The notes under the pieces: model-generated
Databases searched by the model: none
Seen by the model: the letters and a program-made list of their open reading frames with translations, nothing else
Told to the model about the DNA's origin: nothing
Shown here: piece by piece, positions 44,460 to 52,754 of the stretch
Numbering within the stretch: position 1 is the stretch's first letter
Layout: each line of letters opens with the position of its first letter
Source of the DNA: CAYXAA01 sp964462985
Lineage (GTDB): Bacteria > Pseudomonadota > Alphaproteobacteria > Rhizobiales > Stappiaceae
NCBI GenBank assembly: GCA_964462985.1
Contig: CAYXAA010000013.1
Coordinates: 1-64,000 of the forward strand
Length of the DNA stretch: 64,000 nt
Direction of reading: 5' to 3'
Translations under genes and position numbers: made by a program

Positions 44460-45065
44460 TGGGCTTCGGGAGATCGATCGGTAGGGACTTCGTCGCGGCC
44501 AAGGACCGTTCTTTACCGATCGTGTGCCCATTCTATCGCGCGATATTCGGCTGGCGCAGGGATGTCGGCGATGAACGTGCGATCCCGGATGGCGGAGCGG
44601 CGACGGCGCCTAAAAGTGGTGCGGACCCCACTTCACACTTGAACTTTAGTCGAATTTTTCGGTTCGCCGCGCAAATTTTCTCACGCTTTTCAACAAAACC
44701 CAGCCGGGCAAGGCCAATTCTCGCCGGCCCCTGTTCTGTATGACAATTGCTCCTTGAGCCCGGCCCGGCTAGGCTCGGCGCGGTTTACTTGTAGCGGCGG
44801 CCGGAGGATCCGGCTTTGAATGGACTCTCCGCGTGATCGTCGCGCGGGTGCTGGGCGGGAGTTGGTTTCGGCCGGATATGCTGGTCGCGCCGGCGAGATA
44901 TAGGTTGTTTCGTGAGGACCCGGCGAGGGCAGACGCAAGCCTCAAAGGGGGCAGACAATCTGGCCAGGGCCGGCCAGCGTTGATTCCTGCGCCCGGGTTG
45001 GCGAATGGACGCTGCCTGTGCGGGCCCTTGAATGGCGTGCGGGAAGAATGAAGGTGCCTGGAAAC
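44460..45065. other. 606-base gap between the VOC gene and tRNA-Lys
   Basis: No supported gene. The first 300 bases are locally AT-richer (44640-44700) than their surroundings, and the rest is GC-rich. Minus-strand open frames that run out of the tRNA are artefacts. No integrase or direct repeat of the tRNA end is visible. Confidence 0.5.
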
Positions 45066-45141
45066 TGGTGAGCCCGCAGGGACTCGAACCCTGGACCCCA
45101 TGATTAAAAGTCACGTGCTCTACCAACTGAGCTACGGGCTC
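45066..45141 (-). tRNA. tRNA-Lys (anticodon UUU)
   Basis: The minus strand reads GAGCCCGTAGCTCAGTTGGT at its 5' end and folds into a complete cloverleaf: acceptor stem GAGCCCG/CGGGCTC, anticodon loop CTTTTAA giving UUU, T-arm with GGTTCGAGTCC, discriminator A and an encoded CCA end. 76 bases. It is the only RNA gene I recognise in the window. Confidence 0.97.
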
Positions 45142-45338
45142 TCACCGAGTTTCGGCGGACGGCGGCAAACCGGTGCGCCGCGTCCAACGTAGGGGCGAAC
45201 ACATACCGGCTTGGAGACCCAGGGGCAAGTGCGCCCTGCCTCCGCCGACAACACTGTGGACAGGCGCAGCGAAGGATGCGTCCGTCGACCGAGCGACAAG
45301 GCGCCGTCAGTCGAGCGCCGTGAACTGCGGAAAGCCAC

Positions 45339-45635
45339 ATGACCGACAAATCGGCGAATGACGGACTGAACTCGGTCGAGTTCGAATTTCTGAAGGGCCA
45401 CATCGCAGCGACGATGGCGCTGATCCAGGGCCTGGCAGCGCAGGGTGCTATCGACCGCGAGGCGCTGGACAGTTTCTTCACCGACTTTCTCAGTCGCCTG
45501 CCGCACACTCGCCAGACGCTGCCGTTGCGCCTCGTGATCGACCAGTGGCGCCAGGGGCTACGCGATGGCGAAGAGGAGCCTCAGATGCGGCGCCACATCT
45601 TCGATGTCATAGAAGGCGGCCGGATGCGGGAGTAG
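45339..45635 (+). CDS. Hypothetical protein, 98 residues
   Basis: A small soluble protein without recognisable domain. It is predicted helical and mildly acidic: FEFLKGHIAATMALIQGLAA, then AIDREALDSFFTDFLSRLPH and a charged C-terminus. GGAAAG lies 6 bases before the ATG, and codon use is like its neighbours, so I take it as real. It stands alone between tRNA-Lys and the MarR gene, which converges on it. No function is proposed. Confidence 0.7.
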   Translation: MTDKSANDGLNSVEFEFLKGHIAATMALIQGLAAQGAIDREALDSFFTDFLSRLPHTRQTLPLRLVIDQWRQGLRDGEEEPQMRRHIFDVIEGGRMRE

Positions 45636-45665
45636 GGCCGCCGCCCGCCACCGTACCGGAACAGG

Positions 45666-46139
45666 CTAGGGCTGCTTCTCCAGCTTGTCGGCCAGGGCCA
45701 GCGACGCGCTGATCAGCCGTTCCACGATGGTCTCCAGCGACCTCTGCTCCTCAGGGGACAGCGAACTGAACAACGTGTCGGAGAAGGCCAGAGCGTCGGG
45801 CACGAGCTTCTGGTAGACGTCGCGGCCAGCAGCGGTCAGGGCCAGAAAGCTTTCCCTGAGATCATCGGCGTTGGCGCTGCGCTCGATCAACCCCTTGGCT
45901 TCGAGCGCGGCAACGGCGCGGCTAACCTTGGTCTTGTGCATGCGGCTGTGCGCGCCGACCTGTTTCGCCGTCATGCGCGGATACTGACCGAGCGTTGCCA
46001 GGACGCGCCATTCGGGATTGGCGATACCGAACCGACGTTCATAAAGTTTGGCGAGCGACTGGCTGACGATCTCGGCGAGGACGTTGAGACGATAAGGCAA
46101 AAACTCCTCGAGCGTCAGTTTCCGGTCGTCCTCTGCCAT
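45666..46139 (-). CDS. MarR family transcriptional regulator
   Basis: A 157-residue winged-helix repressor. The helix-turn-helix lies at about residues 60-85 (MTAKQVGAHSRMHKTKVSRA) and the wing at about 90-105 (KGLIERSANADDLRESFLAL), with dimerisation helices at both ends. The ligand is unknown. It is divergent from the small membrane protein at 46457, and a 20-base palindrome sits between them as a possible operator. It is convergent with the hypothetical gene to its left. Confidence 0.92.
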   Translation of the reverse strand: MAEDDRKLTLEEFLPYRLNVLAEIVSQSLAKLYERRFGIANPEWRVLATLGQYPRMTAKQVGAHSRMHKTKVSRAVAALEAKGLIERSANADDLRESFLALTAAGRDVYQKLVPDALAFSDTLFSSLSPEEQRSLETIVERLISASLALADKLEKQP

Positions 46140-46456
46140 GCCACGCTTCTCCAGATCGGCGGTGCCTTGCCGGGGTCCTGTCGCCGTCCGGCGTTGGCCC
46201 GGACAGGCCCGCGGACCCTACCCGAAAGGCCGAGGACACACCGCCGCTTCCGGTGCAGACAGATCGATCTCGCACCATGCAGTCGGCCGACATTCGAATT
46301 CACGATCGCTTGCGATCGTGCGTCCTCTGGTGCGCCACCAGAAGGATTGGCCTGTCCCGGCCGGATCGGATAGAACCGGCGCGTTGAATTTGCTTCATCG
46401 TCAATATCTTGTCGACTCGTGAAGGTCACCGATCCAACCGCGGGAGGCACCGGCGC
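46140..46456. other. Divergent gap between marR and the membrane protein gene
   Basis: 317 bases without a gene. It contains the palindrome at 46301-46320 and an AT-richer patch near 46385-46420 that could hold a promoter, but I cannot assign -35 and -10 boxes with normal spacing. Confidence 0.5.
46301..46320. promoter_or_regulatory. Palindromic candidate operator for the MarR regulator
   Basis: CACGATCGC-TT-GCGATCGTG, a perfect 9-2-9 palindrome, lies in the divergent intergenic region 162 bases before marR and 137 bases before the opposite gene. Its length suits a MarR dimer. Confidence 0.45.
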
Positions 46457-46804
46457 ATGTCCCAGCCCGACGACACCGCATCGTCGCAGAGCCCGACCCT
46501 GTTCTGGACCGTGCTGAGCCACATTCTGGTTCTGCCGCTTCTGGACTTCTTCCTGCCCGGCATCGTACGCGCTGTTGCCGCGCGCTTTGCGCTGCAGCCG
46601 GCGGATGGCGATTTGCTTGTTGTCTTTGTCTTGGCGACCGTCGGCCTGCACGGGGTGTTGTGGCGTCAGGCGCGCCGCGAGGGCAAGCCGGGGCTTGCCG
46701 TCGCCGTCGCAGTTCTGCTTGTCCTCAGTCTCGCTGGCCTCGCCCTTTTCGGCGATGTCGCACCCGTGACCGTCGCGACCGTGTTGTTCGGGCAACTGAC
46801 CTAA
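46457..46804 (+). CDS. Hypothetical membrane protein, 115 residues
   Basis: A small inner-membrane protein with three predicted transmembrane segments (around LFWTVLSHILVLPLLDFFLP; DLLVVFVLATVGLHGVLW; AVAVAVLLVLSLAGLALF). No family is recognised. The ATG at 46457 is preceded by GGGAGG with 9-base spacing; the frame from 46409 adds an Arg-rich extension. It is divergent from the MarR gene, which may regulate it. Confidence 0.7.
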   Translation: MSQPDDTASSQSPTLFWTVLSHILVLPLLDFFLPGIVRAVAARFALQPADGDLLVVFVLATVGLHGVLWRQARREGKPGLAVAVAVLLVLSLAGLALFGDVAPVTVATVLFGQLT

Positions 46805-46974
46805 ATCTCCGACGCTCATCGCCGCCGCCGAAGATCTGATCGAAAGTCCGCGGCTCGCCGCTTTGACGGTCCTGTGTCTGGCAGTGGCCGGTCAGCAAAC
46901 CTATATCCCCAAGACATCAACGGCTGTCGGTCCGCACAAGATCGGCGTCGCCCATTCTCTCGACGGGAAAATCG

Positions 46975-47481
46975 ATGCGCCTCGTCCTTGCTGCCACTGC
47001 TGCCCTGCTTCTGTCGGCGGTCACCGCGACCGCTGCGGACGAGCCGGACCTGATCTTCAAGAAGTCGACGGTCTGGAAGTTTCTGACCCCGGACCACAAG
47101 CTCGCGACCTATGCGGTCGACGATCCGATCGTCGAAGGCGTCGCCTGCCACTTTACGGTCCCGGAAAAGGGCGGCATATCCGGCTGGATAGGCGTCGCCG
47201 AAGAAGTATCGGACGTCTCGCTTGCCTGCCGGCAGGTCGGCCCGATCTCCTTCAAGGAAAAGTTCGAGCAGGGCGAGGAAATATTCCGGCAGCGCCGCTC
47301 GCTTTTCTTCAAGAAGATGCGGATCGTTCGCGGCTGCGACACCAAGCGCAATGTGCTCGTCTATCTGGTCTATTCCGACAGACTGATCGAGGGCAGCCCG
47401 AAGAACTCCACCTCGTCGGTTCCCATCATGCCCTGGGGCGACCAGATGCCGCTGAAATGCGGCGATTTCCTGGACGACTGA
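46975..47481 (+). CDS. creA: CreA family protein
   Basis: A 168-residue exported protein of the CreA family, of unknown function (named from the E. coli creABCD locus). The signal peptide is about residues 1-20 (MRLVLAATAALLLSAVTATA), and the conserved core includes VDDPIVEGVACHFTVPEKGG, the CRQVGPI segment and SSVPIMPWGDQMPLKCGDFL. The four core cysteines could form disulfides in the periplasm. No creBCD genes are nearby. It converges on the ArsR gene. Confidence 0.93.
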   Translation: MRLVLAATAALLLSAVTATAADEPDLIFKKSTVWKFLTPDHKLATYAVDDPIVEGVACHFTVPEKGGISGWIGVAEEVSDVSLACRQVGPISFKEKFEQGEEIFRQRRSLFFKKMRIVRGCDTKRNVLVYLVYSDRLIEGSPKNSTSSVPIMPWGDQMPLKCGDFLDD

Positions 47482-47519
47482 ACGGCCCACTCGCGACTCG
47501 GGGCGTCCTGCAGAGAGTC

Positions 47520-47846
47520 CTAGTCTGTCTCGACCAGAGCCTGCTGCTGAGCCTCAACCGGGCAGAAATGGCGATGGAGCAGCGCCATGATCTCGCGGGC
47601 CGGGGCGCTGTCGAGCCGGTAGTAGATCGTGGTGCCGTCACGCCGGGTGGAGACGAGGCCCTGTGCCCGCAGCAGGGCAAGCTGTTGCGACACTGTCGGC
47701 ATGCGCATGCCGGTCAATTCGGCGAGCCGTCCGACGCTGATCTCACCGTCGGCCATATTGCAGAGCAGCAGGAGCCGTGGTCCGGAGGCCAGCATCTTGA
47801 GGAAGGTGGCGGCGTCTTCCGCCTTCTCTTCGAGTGCGTTCAGCAT
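47520..47846 (-). CDS. ArsR family repressor of the BigR/SqrR/YgaV type
   Basis: A 108-residue winged-helix repressor. The recognition helix is GRLAELTGMRMPTVSQQLAL (about 39-58). Two cysteines, Cys29 (LLLLC, helix 2) and Cys95 (HRHFC, helix 5), are 66 residues apart, exactly the spacing of the sulfur-sensing pair in SqrR (41/107) and BigR (42/108), which release DNA when they form a polysulfide bridge. The metal-binding ELCVC motif of arsenic sensors is absent. The start is ATG 47846; longer frames lack conservation. No sulfide-oxidation gene is adjacent, so the targets are elsewhere. Confidence 0.88.
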   Translation of the reverse strand: MLNALEEKAEDAATFLKMLASGPRLLLLCNMADGEISVGRLAELTGMRMPTVSQQLALLRAQGLVSTRRDGTTIYYRLDSAPAREIMALLHRHFCPVEAQQQALVETD

Positions 47847-47921
47847 CGTTTCGTCATGGCCGGCGGCCGCCCTTCGTTCGTCCCCTGAGCGATCGGCGCG
47901 ATCGGTCCTGCCTTCACCGCC

Positions 47922-47939
47922 GACGATCCGTCGATCGTC
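47922..47939. promoter_or_regulatory. Inverted repeat upstream of the ArsR gene
   Basis: GACGATC-CGTC-GATCGTC, a perfect 7-4-7 inverted repeat, lies 76 bases before the ArsR start. It is a possible autoregulatory operator; known BigR sites are more AT-rich, so support is modest. Confidence 0.35.
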
Positions 47940-48116
47940 TCCGATATGGTGATCGGTCGCGGCGAAAGGAAGTCTCTGGAGCCGGTCAAAACGACGAATC
48001 CGGAGGCAGCGTTGCCGCGGCCACCGGACTGAATCGTGGTCAGGCTCGAGACTGTAGCCGGAATTAAGCCGAAGTTGAGGCGTCACCCCGGCGCGCGGAA
48101 CGGGCGCTTGCGATTG

Positions 48117-48317
48117 TCACCGGAGCCAGATGGAGCCGGGCAGACCGCCTTCGGTCTGACCGCAGTCGAGGCCGACGATCGCGCAGGTTCCGCGCATCGC
48201 GAGACGGTCGGTTGCCGGGACATCGGCGCTGCGCGCGGCCACCAGGATGAGAACGGGAGCAGCGAGCAGCAGTGGCAGCAGCATCGCACCCAGAACCATT
48301 TGCAGCACCTTGATCAT
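48117..48317 (-). CDS. Small membrane protein, 66 residues
   Basis: An unrecognised short protein: one N-terminal transmembrane helix (MIKVLQMVLGAMLLPLLLAA onward) followed by a short tail with two cysteines (RGTCAIVGLDCG). GGGGGA four bases before the ATG supports translation. A GTG one codon upstream is too close to that site. It is read in the same direction as the ArsR gene, 270 bases upstream of it. Its reality is probable, not certain. Confidence 0.55.
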   Translation of the reverse strand: MIKVLQMVLGAMLLPLLLAAPVLILVAARSADVPATDRLAMRGTCAIVGLDCGQTEGGLPGSIWLR

Positions 48318-48558
48318 CACGTCCCCCGTAGCTCTTCTTCGACGATGAAGGCAGCCTAGCGGGAGTGCTCTGAACGCAGACGGAGCAAGGCCTTCAGCTG
48401 CCGTTCATCTTTATGAACGGCCATCCGGCCGAAGACCTTGTTATGGATCACAGGTTGAGAGTGTCCTGGATCACACCACCGGCGATTGGAGGAACGCAGA
48501 GGACATCGCCGGCAACGGCAGGGGCGGCCGGGCGATGAGGCAGAATGCGCGAGGCTCG

Positions 48559-50244
48559 TCAGATCCTCGATGCGCCCGCGTTGGCGAGTGCCTTCCTCAG
48601 CGTGGCGTCGCGGCCGTAGATGTCGCGGCGGAAGTGGGTCGAGCCGTCCTTGTTCACCCAGGCAGTCAGGTAGGTCAGGTGGACCGGGATCGGCTCCTTC
48701 AGCTTGATGACCCGTCGCTGGCCTTCAGCGCGGGCCTGCTGGAGCGCCTCGAGGGTCCATCCGTCGCGCTGCAGCAGGACGGCGCCGAGCTCGAACGGGT
48801 TCTCGGCGCGGATGCAGCCGTGGCTGAAGTCGCGCTGCGCCCGCGAGAACAGCGATTTCGACGGCGTGTCGTGGATGTAGATATTGAACGGGTTGGGGAA
48901 CATGAACTTGATGCGTCCGAGCGCGTTGCCGTCGCCCGGGTCCTGGCGCAGCGTGAAGGGAAAATTGCCTGGGCCATAGGCGTTCCAGTTGATCGCCGTC
49001 GGGGACACTTCGTTATTCCCGGAAAACACCCGCATGCCTTTGCCCGAGAGCGCAGCCGGATTGCGCTTGAGCTGCGGCAGATATTCCTTGGTCGCGATCG
49101 ACACCGGCACGGTCCAGTACGGATTGACCTCGGCGTAGGTGATCGTGTCGGAGAACACCGGCGTCGCGTGGTAGGGTTTGCCGACGACGACCCGCGTCGT
49201 GTGGACGGTGCGGTCGTTCTCCACCACTTTGAGGTTCTGGTCGGCGAGGTTGACGAAGACGTAACGCTCGCCGAGGTCGTCCGGCATCCAGCGCCGCCGC
49301 TCCATGTTGAGCGCCATCTGCTCGATGCGAACCTCAATCGGCACGTTGAGCTCTTCGAGGGTGTTCTTTCCGATGACGCCGTCCGGTTCGAGGCCGTGAT
49401 ACTCCTGGAACCGCTTGACGGCCTCGATCAGCGCGCCGTCATAGACGTCGCCGCTGTGACTTTCCGGGGTAAGAAGATCTTCCTCGGCGAGGCGCTTGCG
49501 CAGCGTCCCGAGCCGGGGATCGGTCATGCCCGGCTTCAGCACCTCGCCTGCGGGCACCGGCGTAAAGCCGCCGGCCGCGGCCTTGGCCCGGTAATCGGCG
49601 AGCCGGGCCTTGAGCCGGGTGTAGTTTGGCGTGTTGGGAGCGAGCCCTTCCAGGAAGGAGTCGAAATTCTCGACTTCCTCGACGGTCGCGAGCAGGGCGC
49701 CTGGCGGCGGAATCTCCGGGAAGATGTGCAGCGCCTTGTTGACCTCGTGCGGCCTGACCCGGCCGGCGGCGAGGTGGCTGGCATACTGGATGAACGTCTT
49801 GGAGAGGTCGACGTCGAGGCGGGCGAGATCCTCCACGCCCGTCGCCGTGGCGGCGAGCTTGGCAAGCACATCTGCTCGGTAATCGTCCGGGTTGAGCGCG
49901 TGAGCGTCGACATCGGCGAGCCGGGCGAGCAGCGTCTCGCCGAACGGGTTCAGTCCGCTGTTGGTCAGCCACAGCGGCTGGAACCTGCGCGCCTCGTAGA
50001 AATCGAGCACGCCGAGGATCGGCTCGTCCACGCTGCCGGCGTTGACGCTGGCGTCGAGCAGCAGGCTGTCGTCACTGGCGAGGCGGACGGCGATGGCGAA
50101 GGCGAGTGGATCGGTCGGGAACAGTTCGGACGGGGAGGGGGCGGTCTGCGCCGGCGGTGCCGCAGACGTGGTCTGCGCCACTGTGCTGCCGGACCCGGTC
50201 ATCAATGCAGCCGCCAAAAGCGCGGCCATCGTCGCACGTCGCAT
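48559..50244 (-). CDS. L,D-transpeptidase (YcbB-like murein L,D-transpeptidase)
   Basis: A periplasmic enzyme that makes 3-3 peptidoglycan cross-links. The 561-residue protein has a signal peptide (1-24, ending STVAQ), a scaffold domain (to about 235), a peptidoglycan-binding domain (about 262-300, IEAVKRFQEYHGLEPDGVIG) and a YkuD catalytic domain (about 325-500) whose motif SHGCIRAENP contains nucleophile Cys477. The ATG at 50244 has GGGGGAGGGG upstream. It is divergent from cysS. Confidence 0.93.
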   Translation of the reverse strand: MRRATMAALLAAALMTGSGSTVAQTTSAAPPAQTAPSPSELFPTDPLAFAIAVRLASDDSLLLDASVNAGSVDEPILGVLDFYEARRFQPLWLTNSGLNPFGETLLARLADVDAHALNPDDYRADVLAKLAATATGVEDLARLDVDLSKTFIQYASHLAAGRVRPHEVNKALHIFPEIPPPGALLATVEEVENFDSFLEGLAPNTPNYTRLKARLADYRAKAAAGGFTPVPAGEVLKPGMTDPRLGTLRKRLAEEDLLTPESHSGDVYDGALIEAVKRFQEYHGLEPDGVIGKNTLEELNVPIEVRIEQMALNMERRRWMPDDLGERYVFVNLADQNLKVVENDRTVHTTRVVVGKPYHATPVFSDTITYAEVNPYWTVPVSIATKEYLPQLKRNPAALSGKGMRVFSGNNEVSPTAINWNAYGPGNFPFTLRQDPGDGNALGRIKFMFPNPFNIYIHDTPSKSLFSRAQRDFSHGCIRAENPFELGAVLLQRDGWTLEALQQARAEGQRRVIKLKEPIPVHLTYLTAWVNKDGSTHFRRDIYGRDATLRKALANAGASRI

Positions 50245-50618
50245 CTGCCCCTCCCCCAAGGGAATCAACGTGAGGAAAGGCTACAGGAGTTGCGACCGTG
50301 AGGCGAGAGCGCGTCGTGGGGAAGCGGTCGGCTCGAGCGGATCAGCTCGCGCCGGAAGCCGTTTCCTGCACCGGCAGACGATGTTGGGCTTGACCGGCCG
50401 CGTCAAACCGGTCACAAGCTATTGCCATGACCACGGCCGCACGGACGATTTTTTCGATCATCCTCATTTGCAGCTAGCGACATCGCTGGCTGTGGCCGTT
50501 CCCCTCGTGCTTAGACGCTCCTGAGACGGACGCCCCGGCCAGCCGGCTGAAGCGGCCGTTGCCGCTCTGCCATTCCAAACCGAAACCGGGCAAGTCCCGG
50601 GCTGGCGCCAGGAGACGG
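50245..50618. other. Divergent gap between the L,D-transpeptidase gene and cysS
   Basis: 374 bases with no gene. An inverted repeat TTGAC-CGGCCGC-GTCAA occurs near 50390-50407. I cannot fix a promoter for either gene. Confidence 0.45.
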
Positions 50619-52082
50619 ATGCGCATGAGCGAAGACAAGCCCGGCTTCAAGGGCCTCAAGCTCACCAACACGCTGACGCGCGCGAAGGAGGACTTCGTGC
50701 CGATCGACCCGGCCAACGTGCGTATGTACGTCTGCGGGCCGACGGTCTACGACTTCGCCCACATTGGCAACGCCCGGCCGGTGATCGTCTTCGACGTGCT
50801 CTACCGGCTGTTGCGCCACCTCTACGGCGAAGACCACGTCACCTACGTGCGCAACATCACCGATGTCGACGACAAGATCAACGCAAGGGCGCTGCGCGAC
50901 TTCGGGCCGGATATCACGGCCGGCCGGCTGACGCTCAATGAGGCGATCGCGCAGGTCACGGAAAAGACCGCCGCGCAATTCCATGCCGACGTCGCGGCGC
51001 TCGGCTGCCTGCCGCCTGACATCGAGCCGCGTGCGACCGCGCATATTTCCGGCATGGTCGAGATGATCCACACCTTGATCGACCGGGGGCATGCCTATGT
51101 CGCCGGCGGCGAGGTGCTGTTCGACGTCGGCTCGATGCCGGACTATGGCCGGCTCTCGAAGCGCAATCTCGAGGAGCAGCAGGCCGGTGCCCGCGTTGCC
51201 GTCGAGGCGCACAAGAAGAACCCGGCCGACTTCGTCCTGTGGAAGCTCTCCTCCAAGGACGAGCCCGGCTGGAGCAGCCCGTGGGGCAGGGGACGTCCCG
51301 GCTGGCATATCGAATGCTCTGTGATGAGCGCCGCGCATCTCGGCCCGACCTTCGACATCCACGGCGGCGGTCTCGACCTCATCTTTCCGCACCACGAGAA
51401 CGAGATCGCCCAGTCCCGCTGCGCCCACGGCACCCCGGTAATGGCCAACTACTGGCTGCACAACGGCTTCGTTCAGGTCGAAGGGCGGAAGATGTCGAAG
51501 TCGGAGGGCAACTTCGTCACGATTCACGACCTGCTGCACACCGAGACCTTCGGTGGCCGGAAATGGCCGGGCGAGGTGTTGCGGCTGGCGATGCTGATGA
51601 CGCATTACCGCGAGCCGATAGATTTTTCGGTGAAGCGGCTGGAGGAGGCGGAGAACACGCTCGATGGCTGGTACCGGGCCGTCGGGGATGCCACGCCGGC
51701 CGGCAGGATTTCTGCGGAGGTGGCGGACGCTCTGCTGGACGACCTCAACACCACAGCCGCCATCGCCGCTTTGCACGATCTTCGTGCCGAGGCGGCAAAG
51801 GGCAGCGCGGAAGCCGGGGCGAGCCTGAAGGCAAGCGCAGCCCTGATGGGGCTTCTCGGAGTCTCGTCGTACGAATGGTTCTCCGGCACGGTCGTCGGCG
51901 CAGCGGTCGACAAGGGTGCGGTGGAGGCGCGGATCGCCGACCGTCTCGCCTTCATCCGGGAAAAGAATTGGTCCGAAGCCGACCGCATCCGCGACGAGCT
52001 TCTGGCGCAAGGTATTCAGCTCAAGGACGGCAAGCACCCCGAATCCGGCGAGCGTGTGACGACCTGGGAGGTGAAACGATGA
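50619..52082 (+). CDS. cysS: Cysteinyl-tRNA synthetase
   Basis: Class I synthetase charging tRNA-Cys. The HIGH-type motif reads DFAHIGNARP, with the zinc ligand Cys in YVCGPTVYD; other ligands are in the WHIECSVMS and HHENEIAQSRC segments. The KMSKS loop is GRKMSKSEGNF. A DALR-type helical domain ends the protein. With ATG 50619 it has 487 residues; ATG 50625 is equally plausible given AGGAGA upstream, while the longer frame from 50559 is not conserved. Confidence 0.97.
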   Translation: MRMSEDKPGFKGLKLTNTLTRAKEDFVPIDPANVRMYVCGPTVYDFAHIGNARPVIVFDVLYRLLRHLYGEDHVTYVRNITDVDDKINARALRDFGPDITAGRLTLNEAIAQVTEKTAAQFHADVAALGCLPPDIEPRATAHISGMVEMIHTLIDRGHAYVAGGEVLFDVGSMPDYGRLSKRNLEEQQAGARVAVEAHKKNPADFVLWKLSSKDEPGWSSPWGRGRPGWHIECSVMSAAHLGPTFDIHGGGLDLIFPHHENEIAQSRCAHGTPVMANYWLHNGFVQVEGRKMSKSEGNFVTIHDLLHTETFGGRKWPGEVLRLAMLMTHYREPIDFSVKRLEEAENTLDGWYRAVGDATPAGRISAEVADALLDDLNTTAAIAALHDLRAEAAKGSAEAGASLKASAALMGLLGVSSYEWFSGTVVGAAVDKGAVEARIADRLAFIREKNWSEADRIRDELLAQGIQLKDGKHPESGERVTTWEVKR

Positions 52083-52114
52083 GCTCGGAGGGGACCCTGT
52101 GACACCCCATGGCT

Positions 52115-52247
52115 CCCTCTCCTCTCCGGGGGAGATGTTACCCGTAGGCGCGACGGAGGGGGGTAAACCCTCTCGACGCGCTCGGCCCATGCGGCTGCCA
52201 CTCCGCGACGCACCCCCCTCTGTCGGCTGCGCCACCGCGCGGGAGAT
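52115..52247. repeat. Rhizobial-type intergenic palindromic repeat
   Basis: Two imperfect inverted arms fill the space between cysS and the GFA gene: GGCGCGACGGAGGGGGGT on one side and ACCCCCCTCTGTCGGCTGCGCC on the other (separated by about 45 bases), flanked by GGGGGAGAT and GGGAGATC. The CCCCCCTCTGTCGGCTGCGCC core resembles a dispersed element I know from rhizobial genomes. It is noncoding. Confidence 0.6.
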
Positions 52248-52253
52248 CAGGTC

Positions 52254-52754
52254 ATGACCACGCCTGTTTATACTGGCGGCTGCCAGTGCGGCGCCGTGCG
52301 GTTTCGTGTCGAAGGGAGGCTCGGCGCTGCCTCGATCTGCCATTGCCGCATGTGCCAGAAGGCGTTCGGCGGGTTCTTCGCCCCGCTCGTGTCGGTGCGG
52401 AGCGCCGCTCTGACCTGGACGCGCGGCGAGCCGGCGCGGTTCCAGAGTTCCAACCACGTCAAGCGCGGGTTCTGCGCCGCATGCGGCACGCCGCTTACCT
52501 ATGAGGCGCCGGACGGTGTGGCGCTGGCGATCGGCGCCTTTGACCATCCGGAGGGGGTGGTGCCGACGGTCCAGTACGGCATCGAGGGAAAGCTGCCTTA
52601 CGTCGACCGTCTCGATGCCCTGCCGGGAACCCGGACCGAGGACGACGTCGAGGCGGCGGATTTCATCGCCTCGATCGTCTCCCACCAGCATCCCGACCAT
52701 GACACCGAGACTTGGCCGCCCGCCGGCGGCGCCCTGAAGGAACAAGATCAATGA
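52254..52754 (+). CDS. GFA family (glutathione-dependent formaldehyde-activating enzyme-like) protein
   Basis: A 166-residue zinc protein of the GFA/CENP-V fold. The zinc ligands are visible as CQCGAVRF (residues 10-17), CHCRMCQK (about 29-36) and CAACGTPL (about 74-81). Gfa itself promotes S-hydroxymethylglutathione formation, but most family members have no assigned substrate. It overlaps the next gene by four bases (ATGA), so it is probably cotranslated with citramalate synthase, a pairing without obvious metabolic meaning. Confidence 0.93.
   Translation: MTTPVYTGGCQCGAVRFRVEGRLGAASICHCRMCQKAFGGFFAPLVSVRSAALTWTRGEPARFQSSNHVKRGFCAACGTPLTYEAPDGVALAIGAFDHPEGVVPTVQYGIEGKLPYVDRLDALPGTRTEDDVEAADFIASIVSHQHPDHDTETWPPAGGALKEQDQ

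Noticed and set aside
44769..45126. Minus-strand open frames running out of tRNA-Lys (GSRVRVPAGSP-type proteins)
   Set aside because: Translations of tRNA sequence; a well-known annotation artefact without ribosome-binding site or domain.
45066..45141. tRNA-Lys as an integration site for a mobile element
   Set aside because: No integrase, no repeat of the tRNA end and no composition break in the flanks.
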